A DNA stretch of 7,911 bases from Opitutaceae bacterium UBA3033 (GCA_002367815.1 DFDG01000107.1:1-7911); one strand, 5' to 3'. Positions 1-6,446 are shown, counted from the stretch's first letter. Program-made: numbers and translations. Notes: a model not told the origin generated them from the sequence alone.

Positions 1-62
1 TGGTTGGAATGGACATAGCAAAAACTTTCAAAAATGGATATAAACATCAAAATGTTTGTTTT

Positions 63-107
63 TAATTTAATTAATCTTTTTACAAAATAAAAAGACAGAT
101 TAAATTA
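63..107. repeat. Long AT-rich imperfect hairpin
   Basis: Bases 63-81 and 89-107 are inverted repeats: 16 of 19 positions pair, with a central three-base mismatch and a seven-base loop. TAATTTAAT (63-71) pairs with ATTAAATTA (99-107), and TCTTTTT (75-81) pairs with AAAAAGA (89-95). No T-run follows on either strand, so a standard intrinsic terminator is unlikely. It could be a protein-binding palindrome, part of a promoter region for a gene to the left, or a chance feature of AT-rich DNA. Confidence 0.45.
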
Positions 108-366
108 CGAAGTGCAACAAAGTTGAATCCGGTAATGGGTTGCTGATCATGTCAAGACATCATGGCTACTCAAACCGCCAAGTCCAAGTTGCCTGATATA
201 CAAGCACCTCAGCCGAGAAGAACAATATCAAATTTACACGGTGCATGACTTTTCAGGGTTGACTTCAACTGTGTTCAATGCCTCAGGCATGCTTGCTCCT
301 AGCCTGACTTGACACATTTACAATCCACCCATTCATGAGTTGGAGGTTGAAATAGACGATCTCAGT

Positions 367-390
367 GTGCAACACGAACGTGTCGTGCAC
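367..390 (-). other. Compact hairpin just after livM stop
   Basis: GTGCA (367-371) pairs with TGCAC (386-390), and ACACG (372-376) pairs with CGTGT (379-383), leaving a two-base bulge at 384-385. It lies ten bases past the livM stop codon on the transcribed side. There is no T-run after it, so it is more likely a 3'-end stabilising stem or a weak or Rho-assisted transcript end than a canonical terminator. Confidence 0.4.
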
Positions 391-399
391 ATTTGGTAT

Positions 400-1368
400 C
401 TAGGGTTTGCGTTCCAGCCAAGAGCCCAAAATGCCCTTGGGCATGCGAATGATGAAAAACACAAGCAATGCCCCGTAGATCAATAAGTCAAGGCCATGTA
501 TTTGATTGCCAATCAAGACACGCAAAACTTCTTGGAGCGCCAATAAAAATACAGCGCCGAATGTAGGGCCAAGCATGACAAACATGCCACCAGCAATCAC
601 ACCAAAAACCATTTGTAAGGAAATGCCAATGCCCGAGACGGTATCGGGGTTCACATAGGCTTGGTATTGCGCATATAAGACGCCGCCTAAGCATGTCATG
701 GCTGCAGAAAGTACCGTGATTGTCAATTTGGTACGCGTGACATTTATGCCAATAGATGCGGCAGCATCCTCATCTTCACTGACGGCTTGAAGGGCATCGC
801 GGAGCATGCTTTGGTCTACTTTACGCCAGACCCACAGAGCGAAAATCCAGCAAGCCAAAACAATATAGAACCACACCACACGGTTTGAAAATTGAAGTGC
901 CCACAATGAGGCCGTGGCATCACCGACCAAGCCCGGCTTGGGTGTCAGGCCCAATGAGCCACCTGTTACTTCTCGCGTGGCCACAATGACTAAGCGCACC
1001 AATTCTGCCAAAGCCAAAGTCACAAGTGCGAAATAGTGCCCCACGATTTTGAAACGAAAACACGGATAACCTATGACCAAAGCCAAAATTACCGCTAAGA
1101 CCAAAGCAACAAGAGCTCCCGCTAAAGGCGGCACGCCATATTGATTCCATAATAAGACCACGCTGTAAGCGCCAATGCCCAAGAAAGCGCCATGTCCCAG
1201 ACTGACCAAACCAAGACGCCCCATCAAGGCCCAGCTGGTGTAGATAAAGCCCAGTAGCAAAGCCATGATGATCAGGTGCAAGGGATAGGAGCCCAAGCCC
1301 AGCCAAGGCGCCAGCATCAATGCCGCTAGCAAGATGCCAAATTTATAGTTAGAAGAGATACTAGCCAT
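400..1368 (-). CDS. livM: Branched-chain amino-acid ABC transporter permease, LivM type
   Basis: Inner-membrane permease subunit of a hydrophobic amino-acid (HAAT-type) ABC importer, expected to pair with the LivH-type permease encoded just upstream. The 322-residue protein is almost wholly hydrophobic, with several membrane segments. It shows LivM landmarks: RLGLVSLGHGAF near residues 51-62, a cytoplasmic coupling loop (ALQAVSEDEDAAASIGINV, about 192-210) that docks on the ATPase, and the family-style ending RMPKGILG (308-315). The usual glycine-rich GGLGT motif before GP..GA is degenerate here (GGMFVMLGPTFGA, 260-272). The ATG start lies three bases after the livH stop, with a weak AGGCG site before it, so translation is probably coupled. 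The stop is TAG. Substrate cannot be read from a permease: branched-chain amino acids, amides or urea are all possible. It is the last gene of the operon in this window. Confidence 0.9.
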   Translation of the reverse strand: MASISSNYKFGILLAALMLAPWLGLGSYPLHLIIMALLLGFIYTSWALMGRLGLVSLGHGAFLGIGAYSVVLLWNQYGVPPLAGALVALVLAVILALVIGYPCFRFKIVGHYFALVTLALAELVRLVIVATREVTGGSLGLTPKPGLVGDATASLWALQFSNRVVWFYIVLACWIFALWVWRKVDQSMLRDALQAVSEDEDAAASIGINVTRTKLTITVLSAAMTCLGGVLYAQYQAYVNPDTVSGIGISLQMVFGVIAGGMFVMLGPTFGAVFLLALQEVLRVLIGNQIHGLDLLIYGALLVFFIIRMPKGILGSWLERKP

Positions 1369-1371
1369 GTG

Positions 1372-2241
1372 TTAGCGCCTGCGAAATAAAATGCCTTCAG
1401 GGCGGATGAACATCATGGCGATGAAGAACACAAAGGCCATCACATAACCCCATTCGATGGCATAGACATAGCCACCCACAGATATCAGCTGAGCAAAAAT
1501 AAATGCAGCCACAAAGCCACCAAATAAATTACCTAAGCCGCCCATGACACAAACCAAAAATGTAATAGGGCCAAACGATAAACCAATGGCGGGATGGCAG
1601 TCGTACTGCAGCACCAACAAGCACGCAGCCAGGCCCGCCAATGAGCCCCCTATGGCTGACGTGATCAAATAAATACGTTCAGGGTTCACACCCATCAAAG
1701 GCATGATGCTCCGATCTTGGCTAATTGCCCGAATGGCAGTGCCAACGAAAGTTCGGTTCAAGAACAAATAAGTGATTGCAATGGCCACCATGGCTACGCA
1801 AAAAGCAATTAAGCGAGCCATCGATAAGCTGATATCGCCCACCATCAAACTGGGCATTCTCACACCTATGTTTTTGAAATCAATGCCAAAGATCACGGTG
1901 GCCAAGGCTTGAAGAAAAAACAAAGCGCCCCCCGTGACTAACAATTGATTGATGGGCTCCGCCGACAAAACGGGCCGAATGATGAACCAGTGCATCGCTG
2001 CACCAAGAACCGCTACTCCTACTACGCCGATGATGAACGCCAAAGTCAAGGGCAGGCCCATGATGGTGTGTGACCAATAGATGGCGTACATGCCCACCAT
2101 CATCAATTCAGCGTAAGAAATCCACACGACATCGATCACACCAAAGATCAGGTTCAAGCCCAGAGACAAGAGCGCGAATAAACCTCCAAGCAGCAATCCA
2201 TTGAGAACTGCCTCGAGTAAAAAGATGTCAAAAAATGCCAT
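1372..2241 (-). CDS. livH: Branched-chain amino-acid ABC transporter permease, LivH type
   Basis: Second inner-membrane permease of the HAAT-type importer, forming the translocation pore with the LivM-type partner. The family-typical opening NGLLLGGLFALLSLGLNLIF lies at residues 14-33. The coupling loop with GTAIRAISQDRSIMPLMGVN lies at about 167-186, GGLGNLFGG at 234-242, and the C-terminus ends FIRPEGILFRRR. At 289 residues it has the usual length. I chose the ATG at 2241, whose A is shared with the livF TGA stop (TGATG overlap). A GTG one codon upstream is an alternative start. A GGGGG stretch before the start could act as a weak Shine-Dalgarno site. The tight overlap with livF and three-base gap to livM show one transcription unit. 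Protein style suggests a betaproteobacterial source (inference). Confidence 0.9.
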   Translation of the reverse strand: MAFFDIFLLEAVLNGLLLGGLFALLSLGLNLIFGVIDVVWISYAELMMVGMYAIYWSHTIMGLPLTLAFIIGVVGVAVLGAAMHWFIIRPVLSAEPINQLLVTGGALFFLQALATVIFGIDFKNIGVRMPSLMVGDISLSMARLIAFCVAMVAIAITYLFLNRTFVGTAIRAISQDRSIMPLMGVNPERIYLITSAIGGSLAGLAACLLVLQYDCHPAIGLSFGPITFLVCVMGGLGNLFGGFVAAFIFAQLISVGGYVYAIEWGYVMAFVFFIAMMFIRPEGILFRRR

Positions 2242-2969
2242 CACACCCCCAAATAGGCTTTTTGAACTTCATCGCTGGCCAACAATTCGGCGGCAGTTCC
2301 GGAAGCGCGAATTTTTCCAATTTCAAGCAAGTAGGCACGGTCAACCACCTTTAATACTTGCTGGATATTTTGCTCGACAATTAAAACGGTATAGCCTTCA
2401 GCGCGAATGCGGTGCATTAGCTCAAAAATAGATTGCACAATCACGGGCGCTAAGCCAGCCGAGGGCTCATCTAGCAGCAGCAATTTGGGGCCACTCATCA
2501 GGGCGCGCCCAATGGCACACATTTGTTGTTCGCCGCCAGACATGGTGCCTGCCAACTGCTTCCTCCGCTCTGCCATCCGCGGAAACAATCTGTAGACATA
2601 CTCAATACGCTCTTCTAATTTGACGCGGGCGGCAGGGGTGTAGGCCCCAATTTTCAAGTTGTCCTCCACACTCAGACGTGGAAACAAGCGTCGCCCCTCT
2701 GGCACTTGAGCAATGCCAAGTCCAACCACCTCATGCGATGGCAAGTCTCGGTAAGATTGACCCTGCATCTGCATGCTGCCAGAAGAGGCTTCAATCAAAC
2801 GTGAAATCACACGCAAGAGAGTGCTTTTGCCCGCGCCATTGGGTCCGACGATGCCGGTCCAGCCGGACGGAAACTGCACCGTCAGGTCGGAGAACAGGGG
2901 CATGGTCATTCCCGGATGCGCGAACTCGACAGATTGAAAGGTCAACTGGGCCAAAGCCATGTCCGTCAT
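2241..2969 (-). CDS. Hybrid ABC ATPase: ABC-F-like N-terminus joined to LivF
   Basis: From about residue 55 onward this is a LivF ATPase that powers the LivH/LivM permeases: GIAQVPEGRRLFPRLSVEDNL (Q-loop region, about 85-105), signature SGGEQQM (144-150), Walker B LLLLDEP (163-169), then AGLAP and the LivF-typical IVEQN (197-201). The first 50 residues do not fit LivF, which normally has an aromatic A-loop, a helper phrase like GVSL and EGEIVTLIG before Walker A. Here the text is LFSDLTVQFPSGWTGIVG, the phrasing of ABC-F (translation or antibiotic-resistance type) ATPases. The two styles meet in GPNGAGKST (42-50), and the DNA turns GC-rich on the N-terminal side. I read the frame as a chimera, most likely from assembly. 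No Shine-Dalgarno site precedes the ATG at 2969; the ATG at 2960 and a TTG at 3059 are alternative starts. No livG or binding-protein gene is present. Confidence 0.75.
   Translation of the reverse strand: MTDMALAQLTFQSVEFAHPGMTMPLFSDLTVQFPSGWTGIVGPNGAGKSTLLRVISRLIEASSGSMQMQGQSYRDLPSHEVVGLGIAQVPEGRRLFPRLSVEDNLKIGAYTPAARVKLEERIEYVYRLFPRMAERRKQLAGTMSGGEQQMCAIGRALMSGPKLLLLDEPSAGLAPVIVQSIFELMHRIRAEGYTVLIVEQNIQQVLKVVDRAYLLEIGKIRASGTAAELLASDEVQKAYLGV
2805..2846. other. Probable chimeric junction at Walker A codons
   Basis: This stretch encodes the Walker A phrase plus a few residues (GPNGAGKSTLLRV). It is the only part of the frame compatible with both an ABC-F and a LivF protein. Left of it the codons and G+C match livH and livM; right of it they match eptA and rng. 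The exact breakpoint cannot be placed within the conserved stretch. Confidence 0.65.
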
Positions 2970-3030
2970 GGTGAAGACGTGCGGACGGTCGGCAATGACA
3001 AGATGGGGATGAGAGCGGAAAGCTGACGGC

Positions 3031-3057
3031 GCGGACCGAGGTCCGACCCTACAGGTC
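3031..3057. repeat. REP-like intergenic palindrome, copy 1
   Basis: CGGACC (3032-3037) and GGTCCG (3040-3045) form a perfect inverted repeat around GA. The adjoining GGTCCGACCC (3040-3049) recurs exactly at 5028-5037. The copy lies about 40 bases beyond the eptA stop, where a repetitive extragenic palindrome often sits, and could end or stabilise the eptA transcript. Family membership is inferred from only two copies in this window. Confidence 0.5.
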
Positions 3058-3089
3058 AAATTAGGAAATTAGGCCTGAGAGCAGAGGTT

Positions 3090-4814
3090 TTATTGCTTAA
3101 CGCCTGCCGCTTGAGGCTTTTCGCTGATATACGGACTGACCATATCCAGCTGCGGCAGATATGTGCTGGTCTTTACCTCCAAGAGGCCGAGCAGGGTGTG
3201 GAAGATGTTGTCGTGCGAATAGGGTTCGCCCGACTGGGTCCGGATCTTGGCGAGGTCGATGGGAAATTTTTCGCCGAACCAGAAAATTGCCGGGACATGT
3301 TTCTGGGCCATCGGAGCCAGCGCATAGGGATAGCCGTGCAGATACATGTTGTTCTCCCCGAGCGATTCGCCGTGGTCGCTGAAATACATCATGGCCGTCT
3401 CAAACTGGGCGTCGTTCTGTTTGAGCAAACCAATGACCTTGGACAGGAAATAATCGGTGTAGAGGATGGCGTTGTCGTAGGCGTTGTTGATTTCCTCCGA
3501 ACTGCATTGCTCAAGCCGGTTGGACTTGCAGACCGGGGTAAAGACCTCGAAGGCCTTCGGGTAGCGTTTGTAGTATGCCGGGCCGTGGTTGCCCATCGAA
3601 TGCAGCACGACCAGCACGTCGCCGGGCTGCTGGTCGATATAGTCCTGCAAATCCACCAGCATGCCCTCATCACGGCATTCGTCGTCGCAGATGGGATTGC
3701 GGTCGGGGTTCTTGAAATCCTCGTATTTGAGCCGCACCGCGACTCCCTTAGAGTCGGAATTGTTGTCGCGCCACAACACGGAGACGCCGACGCGCGCGAG
3801 GATGTCCAAAATATTTTCGGTGTGGCGCGCTTCGTAGCCGTCGAAGTCTTCCCGGGTCAGATGGGAAAACATCGCCGGCACCGACACGGCGGTTGAGGTG
3901 CCCGCGGACATCACGTTGGAAAAGTTGACGATGGCTTCGCGCTTGAGCAGCGGATTGGTTTCGCGGGCGTAGCCGTTGAGGGAGAAGTGATCGGCCCGGG
4001 CCGTCTCACCCACGACGAAGATGATGAGGCGACGGCGGTTTTCACGGGACTCCCGCCGTGCATCCTCGGCGTAGGGTTGGATGATCCCGTCGGACACATG
4101 CGCACGCGAAGCGATGAGTTTGCCCACGGCATAAATGTAACCGACCGGATTGACGTAGGCGCGGGTGGATTTATGTTCGCGGAGGAAGGAGGCAAACGTG
4201 GAGGCCGAGCCAAACAGGGACAAGGCGATCAGCGCCAGCGCACTCACGGCCAGAATCGTTTTACGCAACAGGTTTTTGAAGAATCCTTGGTAATCCACTT
4301 TCAAACGCCAGACCATCACGCCGGGCAGGATGCCCATGAAAAAGACTTGGAGGACCAACTGAAGGCTCAACAAATCCAGTGATTCGGCCAGGTTGGTTTC
4401 CAGCACATTTTGCAACATGACGGAGTCGACGACGATGCCGTATTGGTTGACGAAGTAACTGACGATCGAAGACAGGCCGAGCAGCAGCATCACGAGTGGT
4501 TTGGTCGTGAATTTCGAACTGACCAGAGCGAAGAGGAAAGCGGTCAACGCGACCACGATGACCAGAATGCCGAGGTGGAAGAGCAGGTAGCGCAAGCTCA
4601 GCGGGTAGAGGGCAAAAACCTCGGTGAAAAACACCGTGTTGAAAGCCAGTCCCATCAAGACGGAAACGGCTATGATCAGCGTAGTTTCCTTGATGCGATA
4701 CGATTCACCGCCACCCAGCAAACGCCGGATGATGTGTCCGATCTTAGCGAACCGGCCCGTGACTGCGGCCACCGGTCCCGGGGTGAGTTGAGCGTGGATT
4801 TCCGGATCGTTCAT
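3090..4814 (-). CDS. eptA: Phosphoethanolamine transferase, EptA/MCR family
   Basis: Inner-membrane enzyme predicted to move phosphoethanolamine from phosphatidylethanolamine onto lipid A or another periplasmic acceptor, lowering surface charge and polymyxin sensitivity (family knowledge). About five membrane helices occupy residues 42-210 and the alkaline-phosphatase-like periplasmic domain starts near 262. By comparison with MCR-1 the metal and catalytic residues are all present: E270 (VVGETARADHF), nucleophile T308 (GTSTA), D480 and H481 (FSDHGESLGEN), plus H405 and H493. RDNNSDSKG and GNHGPAYYKRY are also conserved. Cysteines C376/C380 and C429/C437 match two family disulfides, but the pair around the nucleophile is Ala304 and Ala314. 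At 574 residues it is slightly longer than usual. The ATG start is fixed by the N-terminal membrane anchor; no clear Shine-Dalgarno site precedes it. Lipid A as acceptor is inferred, not shown. Confidence 0.9.
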   Translation of the reverse strand: MNDPEIHAQLTPGPVAAVTGRFAKIGHIIRRLLGGGESYRIKETTLIIAVSVLMGLAFNTVFFTEVFALYPLSLRYLLFHLGILVIVVALTAFLFALVSSKFTTKPLVMLLLGLSSIVSYFVNQYGIVVDSVMLQNVLETNLAESLDLLSLQLVLQVFFMGILPGVMVWRLKVDYQGFFKNLLRKTILAVSALALIALSLFGSASTFASFLREHKSTRAYVNPVGYIYAVGKLIASRAHVSDGIIQPYAEDARRESRENRRRLIIFVVGETARADHFSLNGYARETNPLLKREAIVNFSNVMSAGTSTAVSVPAMFSHLTREDFDGYEARHTENILDILARVGVSVLWRDNNSDSKGVAVRLKYEDFKNPDRNPICDDECRDEGMLVDLQDYIDQQPGDVLVVLHSMGNHGPAYYKRYPKAFEVFTPVCKSNRLEQCSSEEINNAYDNAILYTDYFLSKVIGLLKQNDAQFETAMMYFSDHGESLGENNMYLHGYPYALAPMAQKHVPAIFWFGEKFPIDLAKIRTQSGEPYSHDNIFHTLLGLLEVKTSTYLPQLDMVSPYISEKPQAAGVKQ

Positions 4815-4820
4815 GATCCG
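4803..4820 (-). promoter_or_regulatory. Hairpin presenting the eptA start codon
   Basis: On the minus strand CGGATC and GATCCG form a perfect six-base-pair stem around the loop ATGAAC, so the eptA start codon is in the loop. There is no Shine-Dalgarno site, so such a stem could influence initiation. It may also be accidental. Confidence 0.3.
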
Positions 4821-4970
4821 AAGTTCAGGCTAACCCCCTGCTGGGGAGTGGAAGAAAGGTGCAACATTGGCGGGGAATGAAGCAGCATGACTCGCGGGCA
4901 GCAAGACTGACGATGGATCATTAGATTCCCGACAAACGGATATTCTTAAGATGTCAGGCTTTGGGAAATA

Positions 4971-5003
4971 AAAACCGCGCCGGCGGTAAGCCTGACGCGG
5001 TTT
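4971..5003 (-). terminator. Intrinsic terminator, minus strand
   Basis: Read on the minus strand, AAACCGCG (5003-4996) pairs with CGCGGTTT (4979-4972), and the second arm runs into TTTTTATTT. In the present arrangement it lies about 200 bases beyond the antiporter stop codon. If the 5051-6560 segment is removed it lies about 60 bases beyond the RNase E/G stop codon, so it is probably the original terminator of that gene. Confidence 0.75.
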
Positions 5004-5019
5004 GATAAATGCTTCAGAT

Positions 5020-5038
5020 GGTCCAAGGGTCCGACCCC
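5020..5038. repeat. REP-like intergenic palindrome, copy 2
   Basis: GGGTC-C-GACCC (5027-5037) is a perfect short inverted repeat, and GGTCCGACCC is shared exactly with copy 1 at 3040-3049. The rest is related but diverged (TTGGACC against CGGTCC on the minus strand). Like copy 1 it is found behind a stop codon, provided the inserted segment to its right is ignored. Confidence 0.45.
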
Positions 5039-5040
5039 AT

Positions 5041-5050
5041 CATACAAATC
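5041..5050. repeat. Left flanking direct repeat (target duplication)
   Basis: CATACAAATC occurs here and again at 6555-6564. The last four bases, AATC, lie outside the left inverted repeat and recur immediately outside the right one, as expected of a four-base target-site duplication. The other six bases coincide with the tip of the right inverted repeat, so the insertion boundary is ambiguous by up to six bases. Confidence 0.55.
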
Positions 5051-5074
5051 TGTATGGTGACATTAATTCCGTGT
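5051..5074 (+). repeat. Left terminal inverted repeat
   Basis: All 24 bases, beginning TGTATGGTGACATTAATTCC, are the exact reverse complement of 6537-6560. Homology stops at 5075. The first six bases also pair with CATACA at 5041-5046 across the junction. Confidence 0.8.
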
Positions 5075-5207
5075 GTTTCAGGAGCTGGCCTGCGTCTAAA
5101 GATGGCAATGATTCAATGGTTACCACGTGCCTTGAAGATTGCCGCTTTCAAGTCTCTCCACACGTCGGAAGTGAAACCAGCAAGTTCCTGAGCATTTGAG
5201 TTCTCTC

Positions 5208-6185
5208 CTAGCCGGCGTTGTTGGCGATCAGCCACCAAGTGTATCCCACATACACGACAAGCAACAGCACGGCCTCGATTCGTGAAATCTTGCCACCCGA
5301 TTTGCAGAGGGGCAGCAGGGCCACGGCAATCGCCAGCATCAACCCGAGGTCCACCAAGCTGATCCCCGGCGCACTGATGGGCTGCACGAGGGCGCAGAGC
5401 CCCAAAATGCCGACGATGTTGAAGATATTGGAACCAACGATGTTTCCTATCGCCACGTCGCTGTGCTTGCGGACGGCCGCCACCAGCGAAGTTGCCAACT
5501 CCGGCATACTCGTGCCGAAGGCCACGATCGTCAGACCGATCACCGTCTGGCTGATGCCCCATCCTTGCGCCAGCGTGACCGCGCCGCCGACAAAAAAGTG
5601 ACTGCCCGCCACCAGCACAGCGAGGCCGAGCAACGTCAAACCAATCGCGGTGCTCAGGCTCAAAGGCTTGACCGCGGATTCTCCGCCGTGCGCGAACTCG
5701 GACTTGAACTCCAAGGCCGCGATTCTGATCTGCTCCGTTTCCTTCCGCGCCGCCCGCACCGTGGTCACGGTGTAGACAATCGCACCGAGAAACAGCATCG
5801 CACCTTCCCAGCGCGCCAGCGTTTCATCGATCAGAAACGCGCACAGGACCACAGTCGCTGCGATCATGATCGGGATCTCTCGGCGGATGATCTGGGAAGA
5901 AGCCGTGACCGGTGTAACCAAGGAACAAAGGCCGAGGATTAAGGCGATGTTACAGATGTTGGAACCCACCACGTTGCCGATGGAGATGGCGCCATTGCCC
6001 GAAAGAACGGCCTGTAAACTCACCACCATTTCCGGACTGCTGGTGCCGTAGGCGATCACGGTCAGACCGATCACGAGCGGCGTGAGCCCGAGACGCAGGG
6101 CAAGGCCAGTGCCGCCTTTAATGAGCGTTTGCGCGCCGATGTAGAGTAGACCGAGTCCGCCGAGGAGAGAGAGCCAAGGAGTCAT
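5208..6185 (-). CDS. CaCA-family cation antiporter (Ca2+/Na+ or H+, YrbG-like)
   Basis: Inner-membrane antiporter of the calcium/cation exchanger superfamily, expected to export Ca2+ (or another cation) against Na+ or H+. It has the diagnostic inverted duplication. Alpha-1 carries VIGLTVIAYGTSSPE (ending E52) and GNVVGSNICN (71-80); alpha-2 carries VIGLTIVAFGTSMPE (ending E229) and GNIVGSNIFN (247-256). Both ion-binding glutamates are present. A charged cytoplasmic loop around 143-170 separates the halves, and about ten helices are expected. I chose the ATG at 6185 (325 residues), since family members start right at the first helix; a TTG at 6206 would add seven residues. Neither has a good Shine-Dalgarno site. 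It is the only gene between the 24-bp inverted repeats and may be cargo of a mobile cassette. Composition resembles its right-hand neighbours. Ion specificity is not readable from sequence. Confidence 0.88.
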   Translation of the reverse strand: MTPWLSLLGGLGLLYIGAQTLIKGGTGLALRLGLTPLVIGLTVIAYGTSSPEMVVSLQAVLSGNGAISIGNVVGSNICNIALILGLCSLVTPVTASSQIIRREIPIMIAATVVLCAFLIDETLARWEGAMLFLGAIVYTVTTVRAARKETEQIRIAALEFKSEFAHGGESAVKPLSLSTAIGLTLLGLAVLVAGSHFFVGGAVTLAQGWGISQTVIGLTIVAFGTSMPELATSLVAAVRKHSDVAIGNIVGSNIFNIVGILGLCALVQPISAPGISLVDLGLMLAIAVALLPLCKSGGKISRIEAVLLLVVYVGYTWWLIANNAG

Positions 6186-6206
6186 GGAGTAGGGATGAGC
6201 AGACAA

Positions 6207-6446
6207 AAGCTGGTTCCCGTCCTGTCAAAGGTATGTGGACTGGAATTCCGTGTGATTATTCCAGAAAAGTCGGAAACTCGGCCAGAGATATCCCGAAGCA
6301 ATCTCCGTAAGCGCTCGGTTGGGTGCCTATCCCGGGATGCGTATCGGCACCGTTCACTGTTCAAGTTCTTCAATCCCAATAGACCCCGTTTAGAGCATCT
6401 CGTTGATTCATAGCATTATGGGTTGCTGTAATTGGTGCATATAAAA
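6207..6446. other. Leader region of the antiporter gene
   Basis: This 240-base stretch lies between the internal terminator (6447-6478) and the antiporter gene, so it should hold that gene's promoter and 5' leader. I see no reliable -35/-10 pair and no recognised riboswitch. It contains a ten-base palindrome ATCCCGGGAT (6329-6338) and an inverted repeat at 6240-6264. Short frames on both strands resemble no protein I know. Confidence 0.4.
6240..6264. repeat. Operator-like inverted repeat upstream of antiporter
   Basis: CTGGAAT (6240-6246) and ATTCCAG (6258-6264) are perfect inverted repeats separated by 11 bases, about 55 bases before the chosen antiporter start. The embedded AATTCCGTGTG (6244-6254) also occurs at 5065-5075 at the left element end. 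It may be a regulator site, a leader hairpin, or a stray transposase-binding motif. Confidence 0.4.

Larger units (their letters stand above)
1..399. other. Intergenic region downstream of livM, no gene supported
   Basis: This 399-base stretch follows the livM stop codon in the direction of transcription. The first 110 bases are very AT-rich and contain short palindromes, including AAACAT (42-47) facing ATGTTT (52-57) across four bases. The rest has ordinary composition. The longest plausible start is a 28-codon plus-strand frame at 162-248 without a ribosome binding site, which I do not count as a gene. I see no tRNA, no convincing promoter and no classical GC stem plus T-run terminator for the liv operon. 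Its composition matches the liv genes rather than the right half of the window. Confidence 0.5.
4815..5050. other. Intergenic region upstream of eptA
   Basis: It holds the 5' flank of eptA, a minus-strand terminator (4971-5003) and a REP-like palindrome (5020-5038). No gene is visible. I could not find a -35/-10 pair for eptA that I trust; the promoter must lie between the terminator and 4814 if the terminator works. CCCC (4834-4837) facing GGGG (4843-4846) makes a small stem in the leader. Confidence 0.5.

Noticed and set aside
162..248. 28-codon plus-strand frame starting MATQTAKSKLPDIQ
   Set aside because: Too short, no ribosome binding site, no recognised family; kept only as a note on the gene-free left end.
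309..337. TTGACA resembling a -35 box on the plus strand
   Set aside because: No -10-like hexamer at suitable spacing (TTCATG at 17 bases) and no gene downstream on that strand.
2841..2850. GGTCCGAC within the ATPase gene, similar to the REP-like core
   Set aside because: It encodes the Gly-Pro of Walker A and is explained by coding; only eight bases match.
3059..3059. TTG start that would add 30 residues to the hybrid ATPase
   Set aside because: The added stretch is translated REP-like palindrome and intergenic sequence, with no ribosome binding site; the ATG at 2969 or 2960 fits the family better.
3093..3896. 267-codon plus-strand open frame opposite eptA
   Set aside because: It is the antisense shadow of a GC-rich gene with all EptA motifs on the minus strand; its translation has no recognisable domain.
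6200..6228. TTGACA on the minus strand just before the antiporter gene
   Set aside because: At 17 bases the would-be -10 is TGTCTG, and the start point would fall inside or next to the start codon.
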